DNA of 64,000 bases from CAYLJJ01 sp964384025 (GTDB lineage Bacteria > Myxococcota_A > Bradymonadia > UBA7976 > UBA1532), in contig CAYLJJ010000006.1 in assembly GCA_964384025.1 (NCBI GenBank), positions 55,367 through 119,366 of the forward strand. Direction: 5' to 3'. The position numbers and the translations under genes were made by a program. The notes under the pieces were generated by a model, which saw only the letters and a list, made by a program, of their open reading frames with translations, was not told the DNA's origin and ran no database searches. Shown in pieces: positions 43,493 to 53,238 of the stretch; position 1 is the first letter of the stretch, and every line of letters begins with the position of its first letter.

Positions 43493-46400
43493 TAATCTAG
43501 GAGGATACGAAAACGGAGACGCGCCGTCGTCGAGTTTAGGTTCCCCAAGCGCTCATTGGTCAGCTCGCCATAGGCGCTGTTGTTGATGCGGTACTCCAAG
43601 CCAAAGGTCTGGGGGTTGATGCCATCCTCCTCACCAACAGGCGTCCTTGTATAGAGCCTGAGGCGCCGAGAGAGGAACTTATCCGCAGAGATAAACAGGG
43701 TCCCGGTGGAGACCGGCTCGATATCCAGATCCAGATTGAGGGTCTCCTCTAGAGGGCGCTCGATGAGCCCCAATAGAGGCCCCAAGAGCAGCTCAGTGGC
43801 GGGTTGAGCGCTGCTGGCCCCGCTGAGATCTGAGGGATAGCTTCCGGTCAACACCAGGGTGGCCACCTCGATCTTACTGGCTCCGCTGCTGCTGCTCAGA
43901 GAGAGATCGATCTCTGGCTTAGAGCGGGGATTGTCCATGTTCATATGGAGTTGAAGGAGCACCTCTTCAAGGCGCTCATCTCCACTGCCACGATCAAAGG
44001 TCGTACTGCCTGGGCCGCTGTCGGTGCGTAGGCGGAAAGTGTGACTGGCGCGGAGCAAAGCCTGGATAAACTTCCCTCGACCAAACTCAACATGCCCCTC
44101 CAGGACCTCGAAGGGGCGGCGAGCATAGGTGATGCTGGAGTCAGGAAGGACGCGGACCTGCCCCTCCATCTGAAGGCCCTCCTCCGCCGCATCGGGGGGC
44201 GGCTCGGCGAGATAGCCTCGAATGGAGAGATCGCTGCGGATCTCCAGGTTGAGGGAGAGCATCGTCACTTGATTGCGAATAAAAAAATCACTGCGGCCCT
44301 GAACCTTCAGATCCAGACTGAGACGTTTAAGGAGAGGGGTGGTCTCAAAGAGGCTGAGAGATTGAGCTTGGGAGGTCCCGCTCAGATTGTCCCTGAAGCT
44401 TTGATTCAGCTCGCTGCTGCCTGCGATATCCTGCATAAAGACCCCTCGTAGGAGTTGAAGGTCGCCTCCCAAGCGCATCCGTGTCTCTGAGTGCCCCAGC
44501 TCGGGCAGCTGTTGCTGCCACATTTCAAAGCGCAGATCCTGGGCGTTGAGGCTCATCCGCAAGATCTTGGGCAGAGAGAGGGCCAGCTCAGTAGCGTCCA
44601 GCTCCAACATCAGGTGGGTGGGCAGGAAGCCCTCAAAGTAGCCTGAAAGCTTGGTCACCTGAGCTTGGGCTTCATCTCTCTGGATGCGTAGGCGGTTGGG
44701 TGCTCCTGGCTTTTGGGGTCTCAGGGTGAGGTGGAAGGCGCCCACAGGACCCTCTGCCTTGGGGAGAGGGCCATAGGGGCTGAGGAGGAGCAGCTCTACA
44801 GGCTCTAAGAGCAGGATCTCTCGACCAACGAGGGCCTGACGGGGAACCAGCTCCAGGCGCTCTAGACGGATCTGACCTGCAGGAATGGGATCGTTCAAGG
44901 GGCCAGAGATACTCAGGTCAAGATCCGCGAGGCCCTGAAAGCGAGTGAAGTGCTCACGAAGAAGGGGCTCAAGCCCCTGAAGATCCAGCTTCCCTTGGAG
45001 CTGGAGTTGGCTGGAGCCGCTGGGATTTAGGCTGCCAGAGAGCCGCAGGCTCTGCTCAGCGAAGCGTAGAGAGAGCTGCTCAATCTTAAGCTTTCCATCC
45101 TTCAGCCTAAGTCGAACAGGGAGATCTGCTTGAAGGCCAAGCCGTCCTTCTCCCGCTTGTTCATCAAGTAGGTAGCTGCTCTTAAAGAGAGGCAGCTCAA
45201 GTCGAAGCTCTCCCAAACGAACATGTTTAAGATCAAAGCTGCCCTCCAAGCCTCCTCCGAGCGTAAGTCGAAGATTTTTGACGGGAAAAAATCTCTCCAG
45301 AGAGAGGCGCTTAAACTCAAGTGAGAACAGCGCCTCACCCGGTCGAGTAGGGCTGCTGGCCTTGATATCGAGGGCTTTAAAGAGGCGGCCTTTTAGATTG
45401 AAGACCTCCTGAGGAGAGCCGCCTCGCTGCTCTGCTAAGAGATCTTCACCGCTCCAGAACTTGAGGTGGCCCCCTCCGAGCTTGATCGGGCCATAGTTTA
45501 CCCCCTTGAGTTCAAGCGAGCCTTTTCCTTGAGGGGCGCGGAGGGACCCCTCTCCCTTAAAGTTCACGCTCAGCTGACCAGAGAGGGGCAGCAACTCAGG
45601 GAGCAGGAACCGAAGGCGATTCAACTCAAAGGTGTTCAGCTCTAAGTCAGCTTTAAAGCGCTGTCGCTTGAGATCGAGTTGTCCCTTGAGCTTGAGGAGC
45701 GCATCTCCTTCATCAAACAGCCTCAATCGAGAGAGCTTAAACCGTGAGCCTGACCAAACCCCGCTGAGGTTTAGGCTCTGGAAGCGCAACCCCTTCCAGC
45801 CCGGCTTGCTGAACTGCGCGCTTTGCAGATCGAGCTTCGCTTTGAGAGCAGGGCCGCTCAGCTTAAGCCGAGCTGAGCGAAGCAGACCCCTGAGTTGAGG
45901 CTGGAGGCTCCTGAGGCGTAGGTTGTGGGCTGAGATATCGAGATCAAGGGGGAGTTGAGGATCCAGGAGTTTGATATCTCCCTTAACCTCAACATGACCC
46001 GAGAGGGTCTCAAGTTCTGTCTCCTCGATCCTGAGTCGTCCTCCGGCGTAGCTCAAGCGGCTCTTGAGGGCGCCTTCAAAGCCCTCAAGCTCCAACTGAT
46101 AGCCCCGCAGCGAAGCGTTGACGCTGGGATCAGTGAAGGGACCACTCAGCCTAAAGCGGCTGATGGCTGCGCCCTTGAGGGGTAAGCCCAAGGGAGCCAG
46201 AACCGCGCTTAAGGAGCCCAGTGCCAGCTCTCCTTTAAGGCGCTTAAAGCGCTCCTGCATGGGGAGCAGGGTCCCAAAGATCGAGGCTCTTAGAGCCCCA
46301 GAGCGCAGCCTGAGTTTATAAAGATCCAGGAGCCCCTTCTCCAGGGCGGCGATCAACTCCAGGCGCAGATGGGAGCCCAAGCCGTGGAGGGGCGCGCCGC

Positions 46401-47769
46401 TGCGATCTAGATCCAGACGCAGGGCCGCTGAGAGCTCTCGATCCTCTCCATAGAGGCGTGCTCCCCGAGCCATCAAGCGTCCGTTCATTGAACCCTCCAG
46501 AAGATCGACCAGGAGATCAGAGAGATCAAGGGGCAGCCCGGTGAGATCGAGGCCCTCAAACTCCAGGTCGAGATCTCCTGAGCCTTGGAGGAGTTGAAGC
46601 TTTCCTGTGGCTTTCAACTGTCCATCATAAGCTTCCACCTCCAAGGCGTGAAGGTTGAGCTGCTCCTCAGCATCTTTGTGAGCCTTTAGGCTCCAGCGAT
46701 CCAGCTCATACTCCCGAAAGCCTAAACCCTCTCCTTGAGCCTCAAGGCTGCCCTGGAAGGCGTCTATCTCTCCCTCTCCTCGCAGGAGGATTTGAGCACC
46801 TCCCTGCACCGCTTCAAGGCCAAGAGCCTTCAGGTGTGGGCCAAAATCTGAGATTTGAGCTTCAAGGCGTCCTCCCATCGCGGGGAGATTCGGTCGGTTG
46901 AGATCCATCCGAAAGCGTCGGACCTGAAAAGGATCTCCACGATGTCTGAGTTGAATCTGACTCAGGCCAAAGCGAAAGCGACTCCAATTGAAGCCCTCTA
47001 AGGCTAGACCCTGGATAGGCCAGCTCAGATGCTCCTCTACAGCGTCACGCGCACGTACCCTGGGATCATCGCCTAAGTAGACCTGCACAAGGCCCTGAAC
47101 GACCCCCGCTCTGAGCGCGCCGATCGCCATAGAACGCTCTGGGAAGCGAATATCCATCTCAAAGCGGCCCTGCTCAAGCTCGATCCCCTGGGCTTCGATC
47201 CAGATCGTGGGCATATCCAGGGCGAAGCGGCCCTTGATGATTCGAATCTCCTCAAAGGAGAGCGTCAGATGCGGGACGCTGGAGCCATCGTCTGGCATCC
47301 GCAGCGGCTCCCAGAACACCTCGACGATATTAAAGGGGACCTCTGGCTCTCCATACTCATCCCTCTCGCTGGGATGAACATCTTCCCTGAGGAGCATCTG
47401 GGGCTCCTCTAAAATTACCCCAGTTGCTGCGATACGAAGGGAGAGCAGATCCAGGAGATGTAGACGTCTGACCTCCAGGCTCTTGGCCTGAATGACTGGT
47501 GTTCCCTCTGGATCGAAGATCACCGGCTCCAGCACACTTAGGCGCCAAGGCAGCGGCCCCCAGGTTACACGAGTCCAGGCGATTCGCCCTCGAAACATGC
47601 TGTTGACGCTCTCATCAAAGAGCCGCAGCACAAAGGAGGAGTTGAGCAGGAAGTAGAGCAGGAAGTAGAGCATCATCAAGGCTGCTGCCAAGAGGATGAG
47701 TTGAGCCCCCAGACGCTGCCAAAGTCGGGCGCTGATCCGCAAAATCTGTTGAGGGGAGGTGGGGTTCAA
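43492..47769 (-). CDS. tamB: TamB/YdbH-like envelope protein (translocation and assembly module)
   Basis: The 1425-residue protein has one N-terminal transmembrane helix (about 20-42, LILLAAALMMLYFLLYFLL), a long periplasmic beta-taco-like repeat region, and the C-terminal TamB (DUF490) domain (about 1090-1425) with EGHVEFGRGKFIQALLR and MNMDNPRSKPEIDLSLSSSS. TamB bridges the membranes and moves phospholipids or helps assemble outer-membrane proteins. The start is TTG 47769 with no obvious ribosome binding site, so a nearby start is possible. The stop overlaps the start of the Omp85 gene by one base. Confidence 0.9.
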   Translation of the reverse strand: MNPTSPQQILRISARLWQRLGAQLILLAAALMMLYFLLYFLLNSSFVLRLFDESVNSMFRGRIAWTRVTWGPLPWRLSVLEPVIFDPEGTPVIQAKSLEVRRLHLLDLLSLRIAATGVILEEPQMLLREDVHPSERDEYGEPEVPFNIVEVFWEPLRMPDDGSSVPHLTLSFEEIRIIKGRFALDMPTIWIEAQGIELEQGRFEMDIRFPERSMAIGALRAGVVQGLVQVYLGDDPRVRARDAVEEHLSWPIQGLALEGFNWSRFRFGLSQIQLRHRGDPFQVRRFRMDLNRPNLPAMGGRLEAQISDFGPHLKALGLEAVQGGAQILLRGEGEIDAFQGSLEAQGEGLGFREYELDRWSLKAHKDAEEQLNLHALEVEAYDGQLKATGKLQLLQGSGDLDLEFEGLDLTGLPLDLSDLLVDLLEGSMNGRLMARGARLYGEDRELSAALRLDLDRSGAPLHGLGSHLRLELIAALEKGLLDLYKLRLRSGALRASIFGTLLPMQERFKRLKGELALGSLSAVLAPLGLPLKGAAISRFRLSGPFTDPSVNASLRGYQLELEGFEGALKSRLSYAGGRLRIEETELETLSGHVEVKGDIKLLDPQLPLDLDISAHNLRLRSLQPQLRGLLRSARLKLSGPALKAKLDLQSAQFSKPGWKGLRFQSLNLSGVWSGSRFKLSRLRLFDEGDALLKLKGQLDLKRQRFKADLELNTFELNRLRFLLPELLPLSGQLSVNFKGEGSLRAPQGKGSLELKGVNYGPIKLGGGHLKFWSGEDLLAEQRGGSPQEVFNLKGRLFKALDIKASSPTRPGEALFSLEFKRLSLERFFPVKNLRLTLGGGLEGSFDLKHVRLGELRLELPLFKSSYLLDEQAGEGRLGLQADLPVRLRLKDGKLKIEQLSLRFAEQSLRLSGSLNPSGSSQLQLQGKLDLQGLEPLLREHFTRFQGLADLDLSISGPLNDPIPAGQIRLERLELVPRQALVGREILLLEPVELLLLSPYGPLPKAEGPVGAFHLTLRPQKPGAPNRLRIQRDEAQAQVTKLSGYFEGFLPTHLMLELDATELALSLPKILRMSLNAQDLRFEMWQQQLPELGHSETRMRLGGDLQLLRGVFMQDIAGSSELNQSFRDNLSGTSQAQSLSLFETTPLLKRLSLDLKVQGRSDFFIRNQVTMLSLNLEIRSDLSIRGYLAEPPPDAAEEGLQMEGQVRVLPDSSITYARRPFEVLEGHVEFGRGKFIQALLRASHTFRLRTDSGPGSTTFDRGSGDERLEEVLLQLHMNMDNPRSKPEIDLSLSSSSGASKIEVATLVLTGSYPSDLSGASSAQPATELLLGPLLGLIERPLEETLNLDLDIEPVSTGTLFISADKFLSRRLRLYTRTPVGEEDGINPQTFGLEYRINNSAYGELTNERLGNLNSTTARLRFRILLD

Positions 47770-47907
47770 GAATAGACGACTTTGCTCTCATCTCGGGAGA
47801 GGATCTTTACGACAATAGCGCAGCAATTGCGATCTGCAATAGGAGCGCGTGCGCTCAGTAGGGGAGATTTTTCAGCTCAAGGCTCGGGCAGGAGACTTTT
47901 GGGCGCT

Positions 47908-50121
47908 TTACTCATCAAAGAGGACCGGGGCGCTGTCAAAGTCGGGGCCGCTGTGCACCAGGAGGGCGCTGGGCAAGCCCTCCAAGAACTTGTTGTAGTA
48001 CTCATGAAGGGCTAAGACCTCCTCATCAGACTCGGGCAGACGCAGCCCTAAGAGCAGGAGATCAGCGGCGCCGCTCTCCTCGCTCATGATCTCAGAGACT
48101 GAGCGTCCCTCTCTCAGGAGAACACAGGGGCTGGCGTCGATGCGGGCATCCTCAAGGATATGCAGGAGAGCTCGCTTTGCCTGGATGCGCTCCTCCTCTC
48201 CCTCTACCACGGTGAGCGCCTTGATCTCCGACTGACTCCAACGGGAGTGGGAGCTGATCAGCTGAGCCAGGAGGAGCATCAGGCCTCCGTTCCCCTGGAG
48301 GCCTCGCCACCAAACATGGATCGAGCGATGCCGAGCAAAGCCGCGCTCTGGATTCTGCCGTAGGAGAAGCACCGAGCGGTGCATACAGGCAAAGCTGCGC
48401 ATCATCTGGAAGTAGGAGAGTGCGCGTTCTCGTTTGTTTTGCCAACCAAAGAGGACCGTGTTGGCTTCCAGGTGACCGATACCATAGGACTGCGCGACTT
48501 GGGGAGCGCCCCGATGGATCGACTTCACCACCTCGGCTCTAAAAAAGACGCTGGGGAACTCCAGCCCCAGATCCTCTTCAAGGCGCTGAGAGAGCTGCCG
48601 TCGCTCCTGAGCCCGCTCTCCCAGCTCCCCTGTGAGAAGTTGGAGATAGGAGACGATGCCTCGATCCTGGACCATCGCTGTTCCCAACTTGAGGAGGTGA
48701 CGGCGGCGCGCAGAGGGGCCTCCAAAGATGAGCAGGTTGGGGCGCCAGTTCATCGGGTGAAACGAGCTTCGATGAAGGTGATGTAGGGCGGTACGCACCA
48801 GCGCAGACCAGATCCCGTGTCGAGCATCCCCAAAGGTGGTGTTGAGGTCACGACGCTCCACCCAGAGGTAGATAAAGCCACAGATCAGGAGAGCCAGAAC
48901 CATGGCGAAGAGATCGATAATGCTCATCACATAAAAACAGGCAAAGGCGCCGCTGACGCTGATCCAAACAGAGACCGCGAAGGTGGGGCGAAAGCTGGGG
49001 CTGGCAGCCCAGCGTTCTAAGCCGCTGGCCAAGTTGGTCACCCCGTAGGTGGCCAAGAAGAACATGGTGAGGATGGGGGCGATGAGATCCAAGCTGCCCA
49101 GCAAGACTCCGATCTCAGCCAACAGCAGGGTGAAGAGCAAGCCCCTCAGGGGCTCATTGTTCTTGCCGTGACCCTGAGCAAAGTAGCGAGGCCCTAAGTT
49201 GTCGATGGCCAGGGCTTGAAGGGTGCGCGGGGCCGCTAGGATGCTGCCCATGGCGCTGGAGAGTGTCGCTCCCCAGACCCCTACATAGATCAGCTCCGGC
49301 AACCAAGAGATCTCCCAGACAACATTTGATTGGCTCGATAGGGTCTCCAGGCTGGCGTTCTGAGCCAGCCAGAAGGGAAAGATCATATAGACGATAAAGC
49401 CCACCAGGATGGCCATCATCGTGCCTTTGGGGAGCGAGCGGCGAGAGTCTCTGAGATCCCCCGACATACTGACCCCTGCCATGATACCGGTCACCGCTGG
49501 GAAGAAGACGGCGAAGACCTGGGAGAAGGAAGCACCCCCAGAGTTCCACCAAGCGACCTCCTTAGGGGGCGCGCTGCCCTCTCCCCAGAAGAAGGAGATC
49601 AGAGAGAGGCCGATCCCCACCATCACGATATACTGCACCTTGATGGCCGCCTCAGCGCTCTTGGCGCTGACAAGCGCCAGGAGCAGCAGGGTTAAGGTCC
49701 CTGTGATCCGCGCATCCAACCAGAAAGGCAGCTCTCCCAAGAGATCCGAGAGGAGGTAGTTGAGGGACTCGGTAAAGCCCACCACATAAAAGGTTACGCT
49801 GAGGGCTTGAGCGAAGAAGAGGGGGATGCCCACTGCGGCCCCTGTAGGGGCTCCCAAAGAGCGGCTGATCATATAGTAAGCGCCCCCCGCGCCCACCGTA
49901 CGGTTGGTAGAGATGCTGGAGACGGAGAGCCCTGTAGCTGCTGAGATGAGGTGAGAGATCAGGACGATAAGCAGGGCGCCACCCAAGCCTACGTTGCCCA
50001 CCACCCATCCGAAGCGCAGATACATGATCACGCCCAGAATGGTGAGGATACTGGGCGTAAAGACCCCTCCAAAGGTGCCTAAGCGCCTCCCATCCCTGCT
50101 CTGTTCCTCGTGGTTGTTCAA
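47908..50121 (-). CDS. Cation-chloride cotransporter-like (SLC12) permease
   Basis: The 737-residue protein has about twelve membrane helices in the first 450 residues: FTPSILTILGVIMYLRFGWVVG (TM1 with the unwound IMYLR), ISTNRTVGAGGAYYMISRSLG, FFPAVTGIMAGVSMSGDL and the SSAMGSILAAPRTLQALA region. These match the APC-superfamily cation-chloride cotransporters and their bacterial relatives. The C-terminal about 260 residues form a hydrophilic cytoplasmic domain with FQMMRS and SGAADLLLLGLRLP. The start is TTG 50121, needed to retain TM1. Ion specificity cannot be inferred. Genes on either side are unrelated. Confidence 0.86.
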   Translation of the reverse strand: MNNHEEQSRDGRRLGTFGGVFTPSILTILGVIMYLRFGWVVGNVGLGGALLIVLISHLISAATGLSVSSISTNRTVGAGGAYYMISRSLGAPTGAAVGIPLFFAQALSVTFYVVGFTESLNYLLSDLLGELPFWLDARITGTLTLLLLALVSAKSAEAAIKVQYIVMVGIGLSLISFFWGEGSAPPKEVAWWNSGGASFSQVFAVFFPAVTGIMAGVSMSGDLRDSRRSLPKGTMMAILVGFIVYMIFPFWLAQNASLETLSSQSNVVWEISWLPELIYVGVWGATLSSAMGSILAAPRTLQALAIDNLGPRYFAQGHGKNNEPLRGLLFTLLLAEIGVLLGSLDLIAPILTMFFLATYGVTNLASGLERWAASPSFRPTFAVSVWISVSGAFACFYVMSIIDLFAMVLALLICGFIYLWVERRDLNTTFGDARHGIWSALVRTALHHLHRSSFHPMNWRPNLLIFGGPSARRRHLLKLGTAMVQDRGIVSYLQLLTGELGERAQERRQLSQRLEEDLGLEFPSVFFRAEVVKSIHRGAPQVAQSYGIGHLEANTVLFGWQNKRERALSYFQMMRSFACMHRSVLLLRQNPERGFARHRSIHVWWRGLQGNGGLMLLLAQLISSHSRWSQSEIKALTVVEGEEERIQAKRALLHILEDARIDASPCVLLREGRSVSEIMSEESGAADLLLLGLRLPESDEEVLALHEYYNKFLEGLPSALLVHSGPDFDSAPVLFDE

Positions 50122-50229
50122 AGGTGTCGCTCGTTTGGGGTTCAGAGTTTGATGGTCATCTGTCGGATGATCCAGGAGTGATAGATGGATCGGAAAATTT
50201 TGTGGGTAAAGAGTCTACGGAATATCTCC

Positions 50230-50361
50230 TCATAACCAGAGCATATAGCGTGGCTCACCACCGACTCCCAGTTTCTCTTCGATGCTCAGAAGGAGAATCT
50301 CCTGTGGACAGAGCGTCATGCAGATCTTACAGCCCGTACAATGTCTCCCAGAACAGCGGTT
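50230..50361 (-). pseudogene. Relic of a 4Fe-4S ferredoxin-type domain
   Basis: A short minus-strand frame without a usable start reads HCTGCKICMTLCPQEIL, the C-x2-C-x2-C-x3-CP iron-sulfur cluster motif, then SIEEKLGVGGEP and stops at 50232. It is bounded upstream by a stop at 50364 and has only one cluster motif. It probably is the end of a decayed ferredoxin or oxidoreductase gene. The rest of 50122-50533 has no recognised gene. Confidence 0.55.
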
Positions 50362-50533
50362 TTATAGATCAAAATTGAGAGTAGATGAAGGGGATCAAGC
50401 CTATTAAGGGGAAGATGAAAAACATTTATTATATCAGGGAGAGGCCAACAGGATGTACCCGTTTGGGGCCTGGGGTTCGCGTCGAGGCCTGAGCGGAGCC
50501 CAGAAGCTACTGGCCGCGTTAAAGAGCGAGGAC

Positions 50534-52276
50534 TCATTCACAATATTTCCCATCATCGGGATCCCCCTCACAATCTGGATCCAGACCTCTAGGGCACCAG
50601 CTGTCACAGTGATCATCGGGATCACAGGCGTGACGCTCACCTCGGAGGCAATCTCGATCACAGCTACAGGTGACGGGGTTACAGCGAAAAGCAGCCTCAC
50701 AGATGCCATCGTTATAGTCACAGCCGCAGCCCTCACAGTCTGGATCGAGGATGCAGCCTGGGTTGCAGCGCCCATCCTCGACACAGAGCAGCCAGGGTTC
50801 CTCATCTGGACTCTGAAGAGCATAGATAAAGGCCAAGGAGGCTGCTGCAACTCGATTGCTCCTGAGGAGCCCCTCATTAAAGGGACGCTTGGGCAGCTCT
50901 AAGCTTAGGCTGGGGATGCTGAGGCTGGCAGCCCAGGAGGCAAGAGATCCCGGCTCTCCAGAGGGGAGCCGAGTTGGGCTCTCTCCCAGGATCTCTAGAG
51001 CCTCCGCAGCGAGGCTCTCATCCTTTCCCTCAACCCCGTAGGCAAATCCTGTATCCCTACCGCGTAGGATCAGAAGGGCTGCGGGGCGCTGCTCCTCGAT
51101 AAGCTGAGCCAACAGAGCGGCCTCCACACACTCCAGGGGCGCGGCACCTCCACCACTGTGAGGCTCAAAGCCCACAGGGAAGCTGCGATCCAGAGCCAAG
51201 AGCGGCGCATCTTGAGCATACACCGTAGCGAGGCTATCTGGGCTGGCCAAGCTCAACAGGATCACCGCTCCAGGGAGAGGCTGAACGGGACGGCTGAGGA
51301 GCAGAGCGCGTAGACGCTCAGCGGCGAAGAGTGAGCTGTGGCTGCCATCGAAGCCTGCGACCACGAGCACAGGAGGTCCTCTTGAACCCAGACGTTCAGC
51401 GACGATGGGGCGCCCTCCTACAGACTCTCCCAACCTGATGAGCTGATAATCCTCCGCCTCGTTCTCTCCATCGAGCAGCTCTGAGAGCAGAGGCCCCTCT
51501 TCTCCCAAGCTGCGCACATACTCTAGAGCCGCCTCCTCCACCTGAATCCCCGGCCCATGCTCAAAGAGGCTGGGCAGCTCCGCGCTCAGCTCCAAGGTGA
51601 GCGTGGGGATCTCCAGCTCTTGTCCAGCCCAGGCCCCAAAGGAGCCTGGATAGAATCCCAGATCGAGATCTATAGCCATCCCGCTGCGCAGCGCTGCTGC
51701 GTGAGCCAACAGCTCGGCGGGGCCATCGTAGTTGATGAAGTCAAAGGGGGAATGAACGCTGACTATCGCCAGGGGATCGGTGGCCTCCAGCAAGGCCACC
51801 AGGAGCTGCGTCTCAGGCTCAGAGGCGGGGGAAGGGCCATAATCGATAGAAGCTTGAAAGTTAGCTGCGGGGAAGTTGCGGTTGAGATCTACGCCCTGGG
51901 CATTGGCTCGGCTCCCCCTCGCCCACCCATCAGGGTTGGCGAGGGTGAGGAGGAGGATCTGTACGCCCTGGCTCAGTTCGGGATGGAGGAGGAGTTGAGA
52001 GCGCATCCGCTCTCCCAGCTGCTGGCTGGGATGCTCATTGCCGTGAATGGTATGGAAGAGGAGCAGCACTGGGCCAGAGTGACCAAAGCGCTCTACGATG
52101 ATGGGGCGGCCCTGGTTGGAGCGTCCCAGAGCCACCGCGTTGTACTCGACGCCGAGCAGCTCATCACTTTGAGCACCATCCAGGGCTGCATCCCCTCTGC
52201 GCCCTGATGAGTTCTCCTCTTTGGAGTTACAAGCCAGCAAGAGGAGCCAGAGGAGCGAGAGGGTTCCAGCTTTCAT
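50534..52276 (-). CDS. Lipoprotein with tandem M14 carboxypeptidase domains, second inactive
   Basis: The 580-residue protein has lipobox LLLLAC16. Domain 1 (about 41-265) has the zinc-peptidase M14 motifs HGNE (H78, E81), VDLNRNFP (R/N pocket), VSVHS with H175, and LTLEL with E229. It resembles MpaA-type gamma-D-Glu-diaminopimelate amidases acting on murein peptides. Domain 2 (about 275-490) copies the order but HxxE is FDGSHSS, LNRNFP is LDRSFP, VSVHSP is LILRGRD, so zinc is not bound. Residues 498-579 are a Cys-rich tail with CxxD repeats. The ATG overlaps the 52273 gene stop by 4 nt. A murein-related role is inferred. Confidence 0.86.
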   Translation of the reverse strand: MKAGTLSLLWLLLLACNSKEENSSGRRGDAALDGAQSDELLGVEYNAVALGRSNQGRPIIVERFGHSGPVLLLFHTIHGNEHPSQQLGERMRSQLLLHPELSQGVQILLLTLANPDGWARGSRANAQGVDLNRNFPAANFQASIDYGPSPASEPETQLLVALLEATDPLAIVSVHSPFDFINYDGPAELLAHAAALRSGMAIDLDLGFYPGSFGAWAGQELEIPTLTLELSAELPSLFEHGPGIQVEEAALEYVRSLGEEGPLLSELLDGENEAEDYQLIRLGESVGGRPIVAERLGSRGPPVLVVAGFDGSHSSLFAAERLRALLLSRPVQPLPGAVILLSLASPDSLATVYAQDAPLLALDRSFPVGFEPHSGGGAAPLECVEAALLAQLIEEQRPAALLILRGRDTGFAYGVEGKDESLAAEALEILGESPTRLPSGEPGSLASWAASLSIPSLSLELPKRPFNEGLLRSNRVAAASLAFIYALQSPDEEPWLLCVEDGRCNPGCILDPDCEGCGCDYNDGICEAAFRCNPVTCSCDRDCLRGERHACDPDDHCDSWCPRGLDPDCEGDPDDGKYCE

Positions 52277-52830
52277 GGCGTCGGTTTGCGCTCCTTGATG
52301 AAGCGCAGCTTATCAAAGCGCTTGATAAGCACCGCATGGTACATACCCACATCACCGCGAGCGGCGTGCATCTGGGTATCGCCCAAGGGAGGGAGATGCT
52401 TTAGAACCACCAAGCGGCTGTCCATATCCACCGCTGGCTCCTTCAATCGCGGAGCCACATACATGCTGTCAGCTCGGATCAGAACCAAGAGCATCTGCTT
52501 GGAAAAGTCGATGTGGGGTCTCTTTAATAGGGGATCATCACTGGGAGGCGCGGGGGCTTTTTTCTGGATTTTATAGCGAGGCAGGCGCTCTAAGAAGGCG
52601 GTATAGGCGGCCTGATCGCGGATCACCAGAGGGGTGGGCTCTTGGACAGGCTCTCCAGGCAGAGAAGCGCTCAGGAGGATACGTCCAGTCCACTCCCGCT
52701 GAAAGAGCTCCCCTGCTGGGTTCGCTGGAGTTTGAAGCCCTGCTTTGAGGCCTGAAGTTTTCTGAGCAAAGCCTAAGTTTGCTCCCAAGAGATTGAGGAA
52801 CAGTCCAGTCCAGAAGATCCTCTTGAGCAT
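52273..52830 (-). CDS. Secreted protein of unknown function
   Basis: The 185-residue protein has a signal peptide (LFLNLLGANLGFAQ). The mature part has ILLSASLPGEPVQEPTPLVIRDQAAYTAFLERLP and then IDFSKQMLLVLIRADSMYVAP, a beta-rich pattern like small PrcB-type or thrombin-like envelope proteins, but no family is assigned. It overlaps the M14 lipoprotein gene by 4 nt (ATGA), so both are probably made together. GGAGG lies 9 nt upstream of ATG 52830. No catalytic motif was recognised. Confidence 0.6.
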   Translation of the reverse strand: MLKRIFWTGLFLNLLGANLGFAQKTSGLKAGLQTPANPAGELFQREWTGRILLSASLPGEPVQEPTPLVIRDQAAYTAFLERLPRYKIQKKAPAPPSDDPLLKRPHIDFSKQMLLVLIRADSMYVAPRLKEPAVDMDSRLVVLKHLPPLGDTQMHAARGDVGMYHAVLIKRFDKLRFIKERKPTP

Positions 52831-53238
52831 CTTTCAGTTCCTCCTCTCTCAATTGATCTGTTCCCAGCGTGTTAGACCAGGAAAAGATCGCATCGCCAAC
52901 ATCTGTTTGGCTCGAAGATGGGCTTCGCGAAGTATATGAATTTCAAGCGACCCTTGGAAAGCATATGGCTGTGTTTGGCGCTTCAAAAACCCTTTGGGTG
53001 TGGCTCTTTTTCGGCGATGAAGAAGGCTAAATAAATTCAAGAAGGCTTAAGGCTCTTTGGTTTTGCGTAGCAGCTGTCCACTGCCACGGATGCCCCCTTT
53101 ATGTCAGATAACCGAAAACAGAGCGAAAGGGTTCCGCTGGGTTCGCTAAAGTGCAGGGCGGCTTTGAAGAGATCTAGGGCTCTGGACCTCAGCTTGCATT
53201 CGCTCTATGAAGGCCAAGCTACAAAAAACATAAAGCAG
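52831..53238. other. Gene-free segment between divergent genes
   Basis: These 408 bases separate the 52273-52830 gene from the radical SAM gene. No gene with family support was found. A 63-codon minus-strand frame (53040-52849) starts with TTG, lacks a ribosome binding site and has no recognised homology. The plus frame upstream of 53239 stays open to ATG 53101 but its codons are unlike the gene body, so it was treated as leader. Confidence 0.4.

Noticed and set aside
52849..53040. Minus-strand 63-codon frame beginning with TTG
   Set aside because: No ribosome binding site, no family and no conserved motif; left as unassigned space.
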